A DNA stretch of 64,000 bases from Rhodospirillaceae bacterium UBA1479 (lineage in GTDB: Bacteria > Pseudomonadota > Alphaproteobacteria > Rhodospirillales > Casp-alpha2), in NCBI GenBank assembly GCA_002325375.1, contig DCRZ01000006.1:312016-376015 (forward strand), read 5' to 3'. Position 1 is the first letter of the stretch; each line of letters opens with the position of its first letter. Below are positions 17,397 through 25,804 of this stretch, in pieces. Below the pieces are notes generated by a model. It ran no database searches and had not been told where the DNA came from. It worked only from the letters and a program-made list of their open reading frames with translations. The position numbers and the translations under genes are program-made.

Positions 17397-20297
17397 CTAT
17401 TCGGCGGCCAGGGGCGAATGGCGCACGGCGTCGGCGCAGCGCGTGCAGACCGTCGGATGGTCCGCGTCCGTGCCCACGTCGTCCAGCACCTTCCAGCAAC
17501 GTTCGCACTTCTCACCCGTGGCCAGTATCGGCACGACGGCGACGCCGGGGGCCTCCGGCATGGTGAAAGCGCCTTCGGGCGGAGGAGCGGTGGTGATTTC
17601 GCCCGACGAAGTGATGAAGGTTTGCGCCAGATCGAGGCCGTCAAGGGCCGCCGCCTGTTCGGCCGTGACATGGACGGTGACATGGGCCTGCAGGGAGGCG
17701 CCGATGCGTTTTTCCGCGCGTTCCAGTTCCAGCGCCCCGGTCACGGCGCGGCGGACCTGGCGCACGGTGCGCCATTTGGCTTCCAGCGCTTCATCGTTCC
17801 AATTGTCGGGGATTTCCGGGAACTGGCGGCGGTGGACGCTGTCGGCGGCGTCGGGCCGATCGAGGCGCGCCTGCCAGGCCTCTTCGGCCGTGAAACACAG
17901 GAACGGCGCCAGCCAGGCGGTCAGGCAGTTGAACAGTTCGTCCAGCACCGTGCGGGCGGCGCGGCGTTCGATGGAATCGGCGCGGTCGCAGTACAGCGTG
18001 TCCTTGCGGATGTCGAAATAGAAGGCCGACAGGTCGACGGCGCAGAAATTGTGCAGTTCCGTGAACACGCCGTGGAATTCGAAACTGTCGCAGGCGCCGC
18101 GCAGCATTTTGTCGAGCCGCCACAGGCGGGTCAGCACCCAGCGTTCCAGTTCCGGCATCTCGGCCACATCCAGGCGCTCGGCGGCGTTGAAGCCGTCCAG
18201 ATTGCCCAGGAGATAGCGCAGGGTATTACGCAGGCGGCGATAGATGTCGGCATGGAATTTGACGATTTCCGGCCCGATGCGCAGGTCCTCGGAATAGTTC
18301 GAGCCCACGACCCAAAGGCGCAGAATGTCGGCGCCGTGTTGATTGCAGACATCCTGCGGGGCGGTGATGTTGCCCAGGGACTTGGACATTTTCTGGCCGT
18401 CCTCGGCCATGACGAAGCCGTGGGTCAGCACCGCGTCATAGGGGGCGCGTCCCCGGGTGCCGCAGGATTCCAGCAATGAGGAATGGAACCAGCCGCGGTG
18501 CTGGTCCGTGCCTTCCAGGTACAGGGAGGCGGGCCAGGTCAGGTCGTCGCGATGTTCCAGGACGAAGGAATGGGTCGATCCGGAATCGAACCACACGTCG
18601 AGGATGTCCATGACCTGGTCGTAGTCGTCGGCACTGTAATCGTTGCCGAGGAAGCGCGCGGGCTCCGATGCGAACCAGGCGTCGGCGCCTTCGGCCTCCA
18701 CCGCCTCGACAATGCGGGCGTTGACGGCGGGGTCGTTAAGCAATTCGCCCGTTTCCTTGTGCACGAATACGGTGATCGGCACGCCCCAGGCGCGCTGGCG
18801 GGAAATCACCCAGTCGGGGCGGTTCTGGATCATGGCGTGCAGGCGGGCCTGTCCGCCGCCGGGCACGAACTGCGTCTGGTCGATGGCGCCCAGCGCGATG
18901 TCGCGCAGGCTGGCCTGGCAGGTGCCGTTCGGCACGGCGAAATCCCGGTCCATGGCGATGAACCACTGCGGCGTGTTGCGGAAGATGACCGGCTTCTTGG
19001 ACCGCCAGGAATGGGGGTATTGGTGCTTCAGCCGCCCGCGCGCGACGAGCTTGCCGCCCTCGACCAGGACCTTGATGACGCGGTCGTTGGCGTCGCCCTT
19101 CTTGCCGTGCTCGGTGATGACCTGGCCGCCTTCGAACCCGGGGGCCTCGGCGGTGAAGCGACCGTCGGCATCGACCGTATAGGGGATGTGCGGATCAATG
19201 CCGCGTTCGGCCAGAAGCTTGCCGGACCCGGTCCAGGCCTCGAAATCCTCGCGCCCGTGGCCGGGGGCGGTGTGGACGAAGCCGGTGCCGGTTTCTTCCG
19301 TGACATGGTCGCCGTCCAACAGCGGCACATCGAACTCATATCCCATGCCGCGCAGGGGATGGGCGCAGGTCAGGCCGGCCAGGGTGTCGCCAGCGACGTC
19401 GCCGCGCCGCTCGAACGCCTCGACCCGGGCGGATTTCATGACGTCGGCGGCCAGGGCGTCGGCCAGCACCAGCTTGTCGCCCGGCTTGGCCCAATTGTCG
19501 TCCGCCGCCGCCGTGACCTCGTACAGGCCATAGCTGATGCGTTTGGAAAAACAGATCGCCCGGTTGCCGGGGATGGTCCAGGGGGTGGTGGTCCAGATCA
19601 CCACGGACGCATCGGCAAGGTCGTCAGCGCCGGACACCACCGGGAATTTCACCCAGATCGTATCCGATTCATGATCGTGGTATTCGACCTCGGCTTCGGC
19701 CAGGGCGGTCTTTTCGACCACCGACCACATCACCGGCTTGGAGCCGCGATAGAGCAATCCGTTGTCGAGGAATTTCAGAAGTTCACGCACGATCTGCGCT
19801 TCCGCCGGGAAGCTCATGGTGGTGTAAGGATTGGCCCAGTCGCCGATAATCCCTAAGCGCTTGAACTCGTCGCGCTGCACGCCGATCCAATGCTGCGCGA
19901 AGTCGCGGCATTCCTGGCGAAATTCGACGACCGGCACCTGGTCCTTGTCCTTGCCCTTGGCGCGGTACTGTTCCTCGATCTTCCATTCGATGGGCAGGCC
20001 GTGGCAATCCCAGCCGGGCACGTAGTTGGCGTTTTTGCCCATCATCTGCTGGGCGCGCACGATCACGTCCTTGAGGATCTTGTTGAGCGCGTGGCCGATG
20101 TGCAGGTTGCCGTTGGCGTAGGGCGGGCCGTCGTGCAGCACGAAGGGCGGGCGGTCCTTGGCGTCCTCGCGCAGAAGCTGGTAAAGGCCGACCTCTTCCC
20201 ACTTCTGGATAATGTCCGGCTCCTTGGCGGCCAGACCGGCTTTCATGGGAAAGTCGGTTCGGGGCAGGAACACGGTGGCTTTGTAATCGACGGTCAT
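17397..20297 (-). CDS. ileS: Isoleucine-tRNA ligase
   Basis: This 966-aa class I aminoacyl-tRNA synthetase charges tRNA-Ile. HIGH is at residues 66-69 in YANGNLHIGHALNK. The connective editing domain contains VIWTTTPWTIPGN, and KMSKS lies near residue 635. The C-terminal zinc finger, CERCW and later CTRC, is intact, as in bacterial IleS with a C-terminal zinc domain. The start overlaps the ribF stop by four bases (ATGA). No T-box or other leader is visible, and the gene lies inside an apparent operon. Confidence 0.97.
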   Translation of the reverse strand: MTVDYKATVFLPRTDFPMKAGLAAKEPDIIQKWEEVGLYQLLREDAKDRPPFVLHDGPPYANGNLHIGHALNKILKDVIVRAQQMMGKNANYVPGWDCHGLPIEWKIEEQYRAKGKDKDQVPVVEFRQECRDFAQHWIGVQRDEFKRLGIIGDWANPYTTMSFPAEAQIVRELLKFLDNGLLYRGSKPVMWSVVEKTALAEAEVEYHDHESDTIWVKFPVVSGADDLADASVVIWTTTPWTIPGNRAICFSKRISYGLYEVTAAADDNWAKPGDKLVLADALAADVMKSARVEAFERRGDVAGDTLAGLTCAHPLRGMGYEFDVPLLDGDHVTEETGTGFVHTAPGHGREDFEAWTGSGKLLAERGIDPHIPYTVDADGRFTAEAPGFEGGQVITEHGKKGDANDRVIKVLVEGGKLVARGRLKHQYPHSWRSKKPVIFRNTPQWFIAMDRDFAVPNGTCQASLRDIALGAIDQTQFVPGGGQARLHAMIQNRPDWVISRQRAWGVPITVFVHKETGELLNDPAVNARIVEAVEAEGADAWFASEPARFLGNDYSADDYDQVMDILDVWFDSGSTHSFVLEHRDDLTWPASLYLEGTDQHRGWFHSSLLESCGTRGRAPYDAVLTHGFVMAEDGQKMSKSLGNITAPQDVCNQHGADILRLWVVGSNYSEDLRIGPEIVKFHADIYRRLRNTLRYLLGNLDGFNAAERLDVAEMPELERWVLTRLWRLDKMLRGACDSFEFHGVFTELHNFCAVDLSAFYFDIRKDTLYCDRADSIERRAARTVLDELFNCLTAWLAPFLCFTAEEAWQARLDRPDAADSVHRRQFPEIPDNWNDEALEAKWRTVRQVRRAVTGALELERAEKRIGASLQAHVTVHVTAEQAAALDGLDLAQTFITSSGEITTAPPPEGAFTMPEAPGVAVVPILATGEKCERCWKVLDDVGTDADHPTVCTRCADAVRHSPLAAE

Positions 20298-21244
20298 GGC
20301 TCTGTTTTCGATAAAATTTGGCGCGCTTGGTCGCTGTCCGCGGCGATTTGTGCCTTCAATTGGTCGATGCCGTCAAACTTCTTTTCCGGGCGCAGGAATT
20401 CGACCAGCTGCACGCCGAGCCGCTGACCGTATAGATCGCCGGTGAAATCGAACAGAAAGACCTCCAGCAGATCGGCCTCGCCGGCGAAGGTCGGGCGCTT
20501 TCCGATATTGGCGACACCGGCGAATTCCTTGCCCTCGCCGACGCGCACGCGCACCGCGTAGACGCCTCGGGCAGGCCGAAGATAGGTGCCCAGCGCCAGG
20601 TTCGCGGTGGGAAAGCCGATGGTGCGCCCGCGTTGGTGGCCTTGGATGACCCGGCCTTCGATTTCGAACGGGCGGCCCAGAATGCGGGCGGCGGCCTGGG
20701 GGTTGCCTGATTGCAGGGCCTCACGCACGCCGGTGGAGGAATAGGCGGTTGCGGCGCTGTCGCCGCCCGCGAAGGTCTGGGCGCGCACGGCCGTGAAATC
20801 GAAACCCAGGCGTTTGCCGAAGCCAAGCAGCATCTCGGCGTTGCCGCCCCGGCCCTTGCCGAACACGAAATCATAGCCGCAGACGACATGCCGCGCGCCG
20901 ATGCCGCCGACCAGCACCTTTTCGATGAAGTCCTCGGCCGTCAGTGACGAAAACGCCTTGTTGAACTGCTGCACGAAGATGGTGTCCACGCCGAGCCCGA
21001 AAATCAGCCGCGCCTTGGCGTGAAACGGGGTCAGGCGGAACGGCGGGTTGCCGGGGGCGAAGAAGGCGCGGGGGTGGGGCTCGAAGGTCAAGACACCCCA
21101 GGGCCGGGCGGTGGCATGGGCGATGGCCCCGGCCTCGCCGATCACGGCGCGGTGGCCCAGGTGCACGCCGTCGAAATTGCCGATGGCGACCACGGCGCCC
21201 CGGGCGTCGTCGGGGATGTTCTGGTAATGGCGAAAAATACGCAT
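20294..21244 (-). CDS. ribF: Bifunctional riboflavin kinase / FAD synthetase
   Basis: This 316-aa enzyme makes FMN and then FAD from riboflavin. The N-terminal nucleotidyltransferase domain has GNFDGVHLGH (HLGH at 28-31). The C-terminal flavokinase domain carries GRTIGFPTANL and PARGVYAV. The start at 21244 (MRIFRHY) is preferred over the longer frame because homologues begin with this segment. It heads the ribF-ileS-lspA run, with a 4-base overlap into ileS. There is no FMN riboswitch in the short upstream gap. Confidence 0.95.
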   Translation of the reverse strand: MRIFRHYQNIPDDARGAVVAIGNFDGVHLGHRAVIGEAGAIAHATARPWGVLTFEPHPRAFFAPGNPPFRLTPFHAKARLIFGLGVDTIFVQQFNKAFSSLTAEDFIEKVLVGGIGARHVVCGYDFVFGKGRGGNAEMLLGFGKRLGFDFTAVRAQTFAGGDSAATAYSSTGVREALQSGNPQAAARILGRPFEIEGRVIQGHQRGRTIGFPTANLALGTYLRPARGVYAVRVRVGEGKEFAGVANIGKRPTFAGEADLLEVFLFDFTGDLYGQRLGVQLVEFLRPEKKFDGIDQLKAQIAADSDQARQILSKTEP

Positions 21245-21325
21245 GATGCCGGTGAAGGTGCCCGCAGGTGCCGACCCGGTCAACCCCGGCCTGATCCGCC
21301 GTTCAGGGACCGGGTCAGGATTGGG

Positions 21326-21781
21326 TTATTTGCTGCGCGACGGCACCATGATGGTGGCTTCGCCGTCCAGCACGACCTTGTCGCCGACCAGGCATTGGGT
21401 CTGGATCTTGACGAACTTCTTGGCGTCGATCTTTTCCATGATCGTCGCCCGCGCGATGACCGTGTCACCGGCCTTGACCGGGCCCTTGAATTTCAGGGTC
21501 TGGCCGACATAGATGCAGCCCGGCCCCGGCATCTTGGTGCCGATCACGGTGGAGATATAGCTGGCGGTCAGCAGCCCGTGGGCGATGCAGCCCTCGAACA
21601 TGGTTTCCGAGGCGAATTCGTGATTCAGGTGCACCGGGTTGGTGTCGCCGGACACGCCCGCGAACACCAGGATGTCGGATTCGGAAATGGTCCGGGAATA
21701 TTCGTCGCTCTGCCCGACCTCCAGATCTTCGAAATAAAATCCGTGAAGTTTGTCGAGGGTGCTGACGGTGTGGGTATCCAT
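21326..21781 (-). CDS. MaoC-family (R)-enoyl-CoA hydratase-like protein
   Basis: This 151-aa hot-dog-fold protein carries the hydratase-2 motif region FAGVSGDTNPVHLNHEFA, with the Asp and His expected to be catalytic (D-x4-H in SGDTNPVH). Enzymes of this size (PhaJ type) hydrate trans-2-enoyl-CoA to (R)-3-hydroxyacyl-CoA, supplying polyhydroxyalkanoate precursors or serving other acyl-CoA pathways. The start at 21781 (MDTHTVS) is chosen over a longer, non-conserved extension. It ends 81 bases before the ribF start and is divergent from a secreted M23 protein. A strong palindrome sits between the two. Confidence 0.82.
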   Translation of the reverse strand: MDTHTVSTLDKLHGFYFEDLEVGQSDEYSRTISESDILVFAGVSGDTNPVHLNHEFASETMFEGCIAHGLLTASYISTVIGTKMPGPGCIYVGQTLKFKGPVKAGDTVIARATIMEKIDAKKFVKIQTQCLVGDKVVLDGEATIMVPSRSK

Positions 21782-21855
21782 GATTTTAAGCGCTCCAATA
21801 CACCGTCGGGTGAGGATTCTCTGGTATTTGGCGGAATTTCGCGGTGCAGCGCCGT

Positions 21856-21872
21856 ATATTGCATCGCAATAT
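21856..21872. promoter_or_regulatory. Palindromic operator candidate ATATTGC-ATC-GCAATAT
   Basis: Perfect 7-base inverted arms with a 3-base spacer lie in the 160-base divergent region between the MaoC hydratase gene and the M23 gene. The core TTGC-N3-GCAA resembles sites described for PhaR/AniA regulators of polyhydroxyalkanoate metabolism. That would fit a PhaJ-like target. The similarity is from memory and untested. Confidence 0.45.
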
Positions 21873-21941
21873 GGGCCCTCGCAAGGAATGTTTTGCGGGG
21901 CGAATGGGCCCGTGTAGCATGCCCGGGAAAGGGATGGTGGT

Positions 21942-22973
21942 TTGCGATTCATTGAAATTCCCAGATTTTCCAAGACCTTGGCGGCGGTTCTTCTGGCGGC
22001 CGCGATCCTTGCGCTGCCCTCATCCGCGCGGGCCGAGGGACAGCCGTCCCTGGGCCTGCCGCTGATCTGCAACCCGGGGCGGACCTGCTGGCTGGTCAAT
22101 CTGCCGGACCATGACCCCGGCCCCGGCGTGCGCGACTATGCCTGCGGCGCCCATAGCTACAACGGCCATACGGGCGTCGACATCGCCATCCGCGACTATT
22201 CCACGATGGAAGACGGCGTGCCCGTGGTCGCCGCGGCGGCGGGCACGGTGCTGCGCCTGCGCGACGGCATGCTGGACGGCGATGTGTCCCTGGTCGGGCG
22301 CGACGCGGTCATGGCCCAGGGCTGCGGCAATTCCGTCGTCGTCGGCCATGGCGGCGGCTGGGAAACCTTTTATTGCCATCTGCGGCGCGGCTCGCTCACC
22401 GTGCGGCCGGGGCAGCGGGTGGAAAAGGGCGACCGGCTGGGCTCCGTCGGTTCCTCCGGCCTGGCCGAATTTCCCCATATCCACCTGGGCGTGCGCCTGA
22501 ACGGCAAGATCGTGGACCCCTTCGTCGGGGTCAAGCGCGCGTCGAACTGCGGCGCCGGGCCGTCGCCGTTGTGGGATTCACGTGCCCTGGGCCAGCTCAA
22601 GGGCACGCCGACGGCGCTTTACGACGCCGGCTTCGCGCCGGTCGAGGTCAATCCCATCGCGCTGCGCCGGGGGTTCTACCGCGACACCAAACTGTCGGCC
22701 AAGGCGCCGCTGCTGGCATTCTGGGTCGACGCCTTCTGGGTCGAACAGGGCGACCGCCTGACCTTGACCTTCACCGGTCCCAAGGACCGCAAGATCGCGG
22801 CCAAGACCTTTACCTTGGATAAAAATCAGGCGCGGCACTTGCGCTTCGTCGGTAAGCGCAAGACCGTTGACTGGCATGCGGGCAGTTATCTCGGTGTTGC
22901 CGTTCTGGAACGCACGACCAAGGACGGCGGCAAGGAAACCTTCCGCATCGAACGTCGGCTGACTATCGAATAG
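21942..22973 (+). CDS. Secreted M23 family metallopeptidase
   Basis: The 343-aa protein has a signal peptide (about 1-31, ending SARA-EG) and a LytM domain with H76-xxx-D80 (HTGVD) and H179-x-H181 (HIHLG), so zinc binding is intact. A C-terminal region of about 140 residues is unassigned. It has paired cysteines near the N-terminus (C43, C49) suggesting a periplasmic disulfide. It probably cuts or remodels peptidoglycan. The start is TTG21942, with GGGATGG upstream. It stands alone and is divergent from the MaoC gene. Confidence 0.8.
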   Translation: MRFIEIPRFSKTLAAVLLAAAILALPSSARAEGQPSLGLPLICNPGRTCWLVNLPDHDPGPGVRDYACGAHSYNGHTGVDIAIRDYSTMEDGVPVVAAAAGTVLRLRDGMLDGDVSLVGRDAVMAQGCGNSVVVGHGGGWETFYCHLRRGSLTVRPGQRVEKGDRLGSVGSSGLAEFPHIHLGVRLNGKIVDPFVGVKRASNCGAGPSPLWDSRALGQLKGTPTALYDAGFAPVEVNPIALRRGFYRDTKLSAKAPLLAFWVDAFWVEQGDRLTLTFTGPKDRKIAAKTFTLDKNQARHLRFVGKRKTVDWHAGSYLGVAVLERTTKDGGKETFRIERRLTIE

Positions 22974-23013
22974 GGGCGGGGAACCGGGCGCGCGGCGGCC
23001 TGCCCGGCGCGGA

Positions 23014-23463
23014 TCAGGTCAGGGACGGTCGGCGTGACACCAGTTTGGGCGTGGCCCGCAAGGCCCGGCGCAGGCCCTTGGCGGCGTCCTGGGTGCGGGT
23101 GTGCACCTCGCGCTGAACGCGGGCGGTCGTGGTTTCGGCGGCCTCGGCGGAAACGAAATCCTCTTCCGGGAACAGGGCGGCGGCCTGGACCTTGTCTTCT
23201 TCCCGTTCCTCCTCGCGCTTGGCGATCAGGTTCAGGGTGCGGGTCACTAGGGGGTGGCGGTCCGGGCGCTTGCGCGATTTGCGCATGTGTTCCTTGGCGA
23301 TCGCCTTTACCATGTTGACGATGGTCTGGTAATGGTGATTGGTTTCGCACCAGCGGGCATAGGCGGCCACCGTCCAGGGGTTGGCCGGCAGGGGGCGGAG
23401 CCCCCGGTTCTGGCACCAATCGACAAAAATGGTCCAGGCGGTGTGCTGATTTAATCGAGGCAT
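23014..23463 (-). CDS. Orphan tyrosine-recombinase core-binding-like protein
   Basis: This 149-aa protein's first ~85 residues read like the SAM-like core-binding domain of tyrosine recombinases. FVDWCQNRGLRPLPANPWTV is followed by a helical AIAKEHM...HPLVTRTLNLIAKRE, the usual pattern before an integrase catalytic domain. No catalytic R/H/R/Y domain follows; the rest is charged and coiled (KREEEREEDKV) with a basic C-terminus. There is no signal peptide. The frame is intact, so it is not an obvious pseudogene. Function is unknown; it may be a domesticated DNA-binding protein. The 147-base region upstream is shared with a divergent dehydrogenase gene. Confidence 0.6.
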   Translation of the reverse strand: MPRLNQHTAWTIFVDWCQNRGLRPLPANPWTVAAYARWCETNHHYQTIVNMVKAIAKEHMRKSRKRPDRHPLVTRTLNLIAKREEEREEDKVQAAALFPEEDFVSAEAAETTTARVQREVHTRTQDAAKGLRRALRATPKLVSRRPSLT

Positions 23464-23516
23464 ATGTCCAAGTTCGCCGCCTAAATTTGCACTATTCCCG
23501 CTGGGGAATTATACCG

Positions 23517-23550
23517 TTTCCGCCCAGGCGCGACTTGACCCGGGCGGAAA
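23517..23550. promoter_or_regulatory. 9-base inverted repeat in the divergent promoter region
   Basis: TTTCCGCCC (23517-23525) and GGGCGGAAA (23542-23550) are perfect inverted arms around a 16-base spacer. They lie between the orphan core-binding gene and the tartrate dehydrogenase-like gene. The layout suits an operator or a leader hairpin; no T-run follows on either strand. Confidence 0.35.
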
Positions 23551-23610
23551 TTCCACTATTCAAGCCCATAATTGGGAAACATCCGATTAAATTATGGAGA
23601 AAATTAGACC

Positions 23611-24687
23611 ATGGGTGAATACCGAATTGCCGCCATCGGCGGAGACGGGATCGGGCCGGAGGTCGTCGAGGCCGGTGTCGAGGTTCTGAACGCGGTCGCG
23701 GAAAAGGACGGCGGGTTCTCGCTCAAGGTCGAAACCTTCCCTTGGGGCGGTGATTATTTCCGTAAGCACGGCGTGATGATGCCGGAAGACGGGGTCGAGA
23801 CGCTGAAGCCTTTCGACGCCATCTATTTCGGTTCCGCCGGGGATCCCAACATTCCCGATCACATCACCCTTTGGGGCCTGCGGCTCAAGATTTGCCAGAC
23901 CCTGGACCAATACGCCAACGTGCGCCCCTCGCGCCTGCTTCCCGGCATCGACGGCCCGCTGAAGAACGTCAAGCCCGGCGACCTGGACTGGGTCATCGTG
24001 CGGGAAAATTCCGAAGGCGAATACGCCGGTGTCGGCGGCCGGGTTCATACGGGCCTTGCGGAAGAGGTCGGCATGGACGTCGCCGTGTTCACCCGCGCGG
24101 GCGTGGAGCGCATCCAGCGCTTTGCCCTGGAATTGGCGCGCTCCCGGCCCCGCAAGAAGCTGACCCTGGTCACCAAGTCCAACGCCCAGCGTCACGGCAT
24201 GGTGTTCTGGGACGACGTGTTCGAGGTCGTGCGCAAGGATTTCCCCGACGTCGAGACCGACAAGATGCTGGTCGACGCCATGACCACGCGCATGGTGTTG
24301 AAGCCCGAGACGCTCGACACCATCGTCGCGACCAACCTGCATGCCGATGTGCTGTCGGACTTGGCGGCGGCACTGACGGGATCGCTCGGCATCGCGCCCA
24401 CGGCCAACCTGCGGCCGGAACGGGACTTCCCGTCCATGTTCGAGCCGATCCACGGCTCCGCCTTCGACATCATCGGCAAGGGGGTGGCCAACCCGATCGG
24501 CTGTTTCTGGTCCGGCGTGATGTTGTTGGAACATCTGGGCGAGCCCGCCGCCGCCCAGCGCCTGATGGCGGCGGTCGAGCGGGTTACCGGATCGCGCGAG
24601 GCGGTGTCACCGGACCTCGGTGGCAGCGCTACCACCCGCCAGGTTACGGACGCGGTGCTGGCCGCGGTCAGGGGCGCAAATGACTGA
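23611..24687 (+). CDS. Tartrate / D-malate dehydrogenase (decarboxylating)
   Basis: This 358-aa NAD-dependent beta-decarboxylating dehydrogenase belongs to the isocitrate/isopropylmalate family. IAAIGGDGIGPEV is at the N-terminus, NSEGEYAGVGG follows, and the metal-binding aspartates lie in the VDAMTTRMV and ATNLHADVLSDLAA regions. The pattern GRVHTGLAEEVGMDVAVFTR suits tartrate/D-malate dehydrogenases (TtuC/DmlA) rather than LeuB. It probably oxidises D-malate or tartrate. The stop overlaps the next gene, a ferredoxin, by eight bases. Confidence 0.85.
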   Translation: MGEYRIAAIGGDGIGPEVVEAGVEVLNAVAEKDGGFSLKVETFPWGGDYFRKHGVMMPEDGVETLKPFDAIYFGSAGDPNIPDHITLWGLRLKICQTLDQYANVRPSRLLPGIDGPLKNVKPGDLDWVIVRENSEGEYAGVGGRVHTGLAEEVGMDVAVFTRAGVERIQRFALELARSRPRKKLTLVTKSNAQRHGMVFWDDVFEVVRKDFPDVETDKMLVDAMTTRMVLKPETLDTIVATNLHADVLSDLAAALTGSLGIAPTANLRPERDFPSMFEPIHGSAFDIIGKGVANPIGCFWSGVMLLEHLGEPAAAQRLMAAVERVTGSREAVSPDLGGSATTRQVTDAVLAAVRGAND

Positions 24688-24946
24688 GCAACTGACCGTC
24701 GAATTCCGCCGCTCCGGCGTGACCGGCACCTGGGACGGATCCCACGACAACATCCTGGAACTGGCGGAAAGCCTGGATCTGGTGCTCGCCTACAGCTGCC
24801 GGTCGGGCATTTGCACGACCTGCCAGTGCCGCAAGATCGAAGGCGACATCGAATACAGCGACGACGGCGTCTATCAGCCGGACGCCCCGGACGAGATTTT
24901 GATTTGCTGTTCCGTGCCGAAAACGGCGCTGGTGCTGGATATTTGA
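24680..24946 (+). CDS. 2Fe-2S ferredoxin (plant-type, stand-alone domain)
   Basis: This 88-aa protein consists of one plant-type 2Fe-2S domain. The ligands are C40, C45 and C48 (CRSGICTTC) and C77 in ILICCSVP, with extra cysteines C50 and C76. It resembles the C-terminal ferredoxin domain of FNR-type oxygenase reductases, here as a free protein. The ATG at 24680 is chosen because it overlaps the dehydrogenase stop by eight bases, giving translational coupling. The electron partner is not evident; the dehydrogenase itself uses NAD. Confidence 0.85.
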   Translation: MTEQLTVEFRRSGVTGTWDGSHDNILELAESLDLVLAYSCRSGICTTCQCRKIEGDIEYSDDGVYQPDAPDEILICCSVPKTALVLDI

Positions 24947-24961
24947 AAAGTCGGGTGTGAT

Positions 24962-24977
24962 CGTGCATTCATGCACG
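24962..24977. repeat. 7-base inverted repeat after the ferredoxin gene
   Basis: CGTGCAT-TC-ATGCACG is a perfect palindrome 15 bases after the ferredoxin stop and 47 before the next gene. With no T-run after it, an operator is as likely as a terminator. Confidence 0.35.
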
Positions 24978-25023
24978 CCACGCCCGGCGCAATCGCAATA
25001 AAGACAGGGAAGGCCCCAACGCC

Positions 25024-25239
25024 ATGAAATTATCGGAAATCGCCCGCCTGCAGCAGTATCTGCGCAGCGCCTTCGACAACAACCGCTTCACGGTCAAGCC
25101 GCCGAAGAAGGAAGGCCATCCGGTCGAGGTCTATCTGGGTGAACAGTTCGTTGGCGTTCTGCACCGCGACGAGGACGAGGGCGAAGTCTCCTACTCCCTG
25201 CAGATCGCCATCCTGGAAGAAGACCTGCCGCTGGATTGA
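25024..25239 (+). CDS. DUF3126 family protein
   Basis: This 71-aa cytoplasmic protein begins MKLSEIARLQQYLRSAF and continues with VEVYLGEQFVGVLHRDEDEGEVSY. This pattern is typical of the alphaproteobacterial DUF3126 family. No catalytic motif is visible and the function is unknown. The ATG follows GGGAAGG about 10 bases upstream. Confidence 0.82.
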   Translation: MKLSEIARLQQYLRSAFDNNRFTVKPPKKEGHPVEVYLGEQFVGVLHRDEDEGEVSYSLQIAILEEDLPLD

Positions 25240-25345
25240 CCGGTGCCCGAAGGCCCAATTCAGGGTCTTGATCTCGCGCATTGGCGGCGGGACCGCTTCG
25301 GCGTAACGTCTGGGCAAGGATCAAACCTTTTCGGGAGTCCATCCA

Positions 25346-25672
25346 ATGCCTAGTGACGAACGGGATATCGGCCGCGCGCGCATGGAAATGCACGGCATTC
25401 TGCGCGACATCAACCGCGAGACCATTCACGACCTGGTGCCCAACGTGTCCGTGGCCGAACTGACCCCTTATTTCAAGTTGGTCGCCAAGGCGCGGGGGCT
25501 TTACATCAAAAGCCTCATCGACTTGGCCCATGGCACGGACAATCTGCCGTCGGAAGATCAAGTGCGTGAACTGAACCTGCTGCGCCGCTCCTACGACGAG
25601 TTGATCCATGGGGCGCAGATGATCGAAACGGCGATCGAGCGCGGTTACATCGACGTCGACAAGAAGAAATAG
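25346..25672 (+). CDS. Conserved-looking small helical protein, unknown function
   Basis: This 108-aa, charge-rich, mostly helical protein ends in DVDKKK and has no signal peptide, membrane helix or cysteine motif. I do not recognise the family. GGGAG lies 9-13 bases upstream of the ATG, and codon use resembles neighbouring genes, so it is very likely real. It is followed by a REP-like element. Confidence 0.65.
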   Translation: MPSDERDIGRARMEMHGILRDINRETIHDLVPNVSVAELTPYFKLVAKARGLYIKSLIDLAHGTDNLPSEDQVRELNLLRRSYDELIHGAQMIETAIERGYIDVDKKK

Positions 25673-25699
25673 TCGCCGGCTTGGTGCCGCTTTTCCATG

Positions 25700-25773
25700 C
25701 GTCACCCCCGGGCTTGACCCGGGGGTCCATGTCCCGGAAAAACTGGATTGCCGGGTCACGCCCGGCAATGACG
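25700..25773. repeat. REP-like double-hairpin intergenic element
   Basis: The 74-base unit is bounded by CGTCA (25700-25704) and TGACG (25769-25773). It contains two hairpins with 9-base arms and 5-base loops: ACCCCCGGG/CCCGGGGGT (25704-25726) and ATTGCCGGG/CCCGGCAAT (25747-25769). This architecture matches the REP/BIME-like palindromic elements common between alphaproteobacterial genes. It sits between two convergent genes, where it could also end transcription. Confidence 0.75.
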
Positions 25774-25804
25774 GTTTAGGGATGATCGAGCGGCTTGGGC
25801 CGCC

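Noticed and set aside
23464..23610. Transposon terminal repeats around the orphan core-binding gene
   Set aside because: The inverted repeat at 23517-23550 lies between two genes rather than flanking an element, and no target duplication or transposase is visible.
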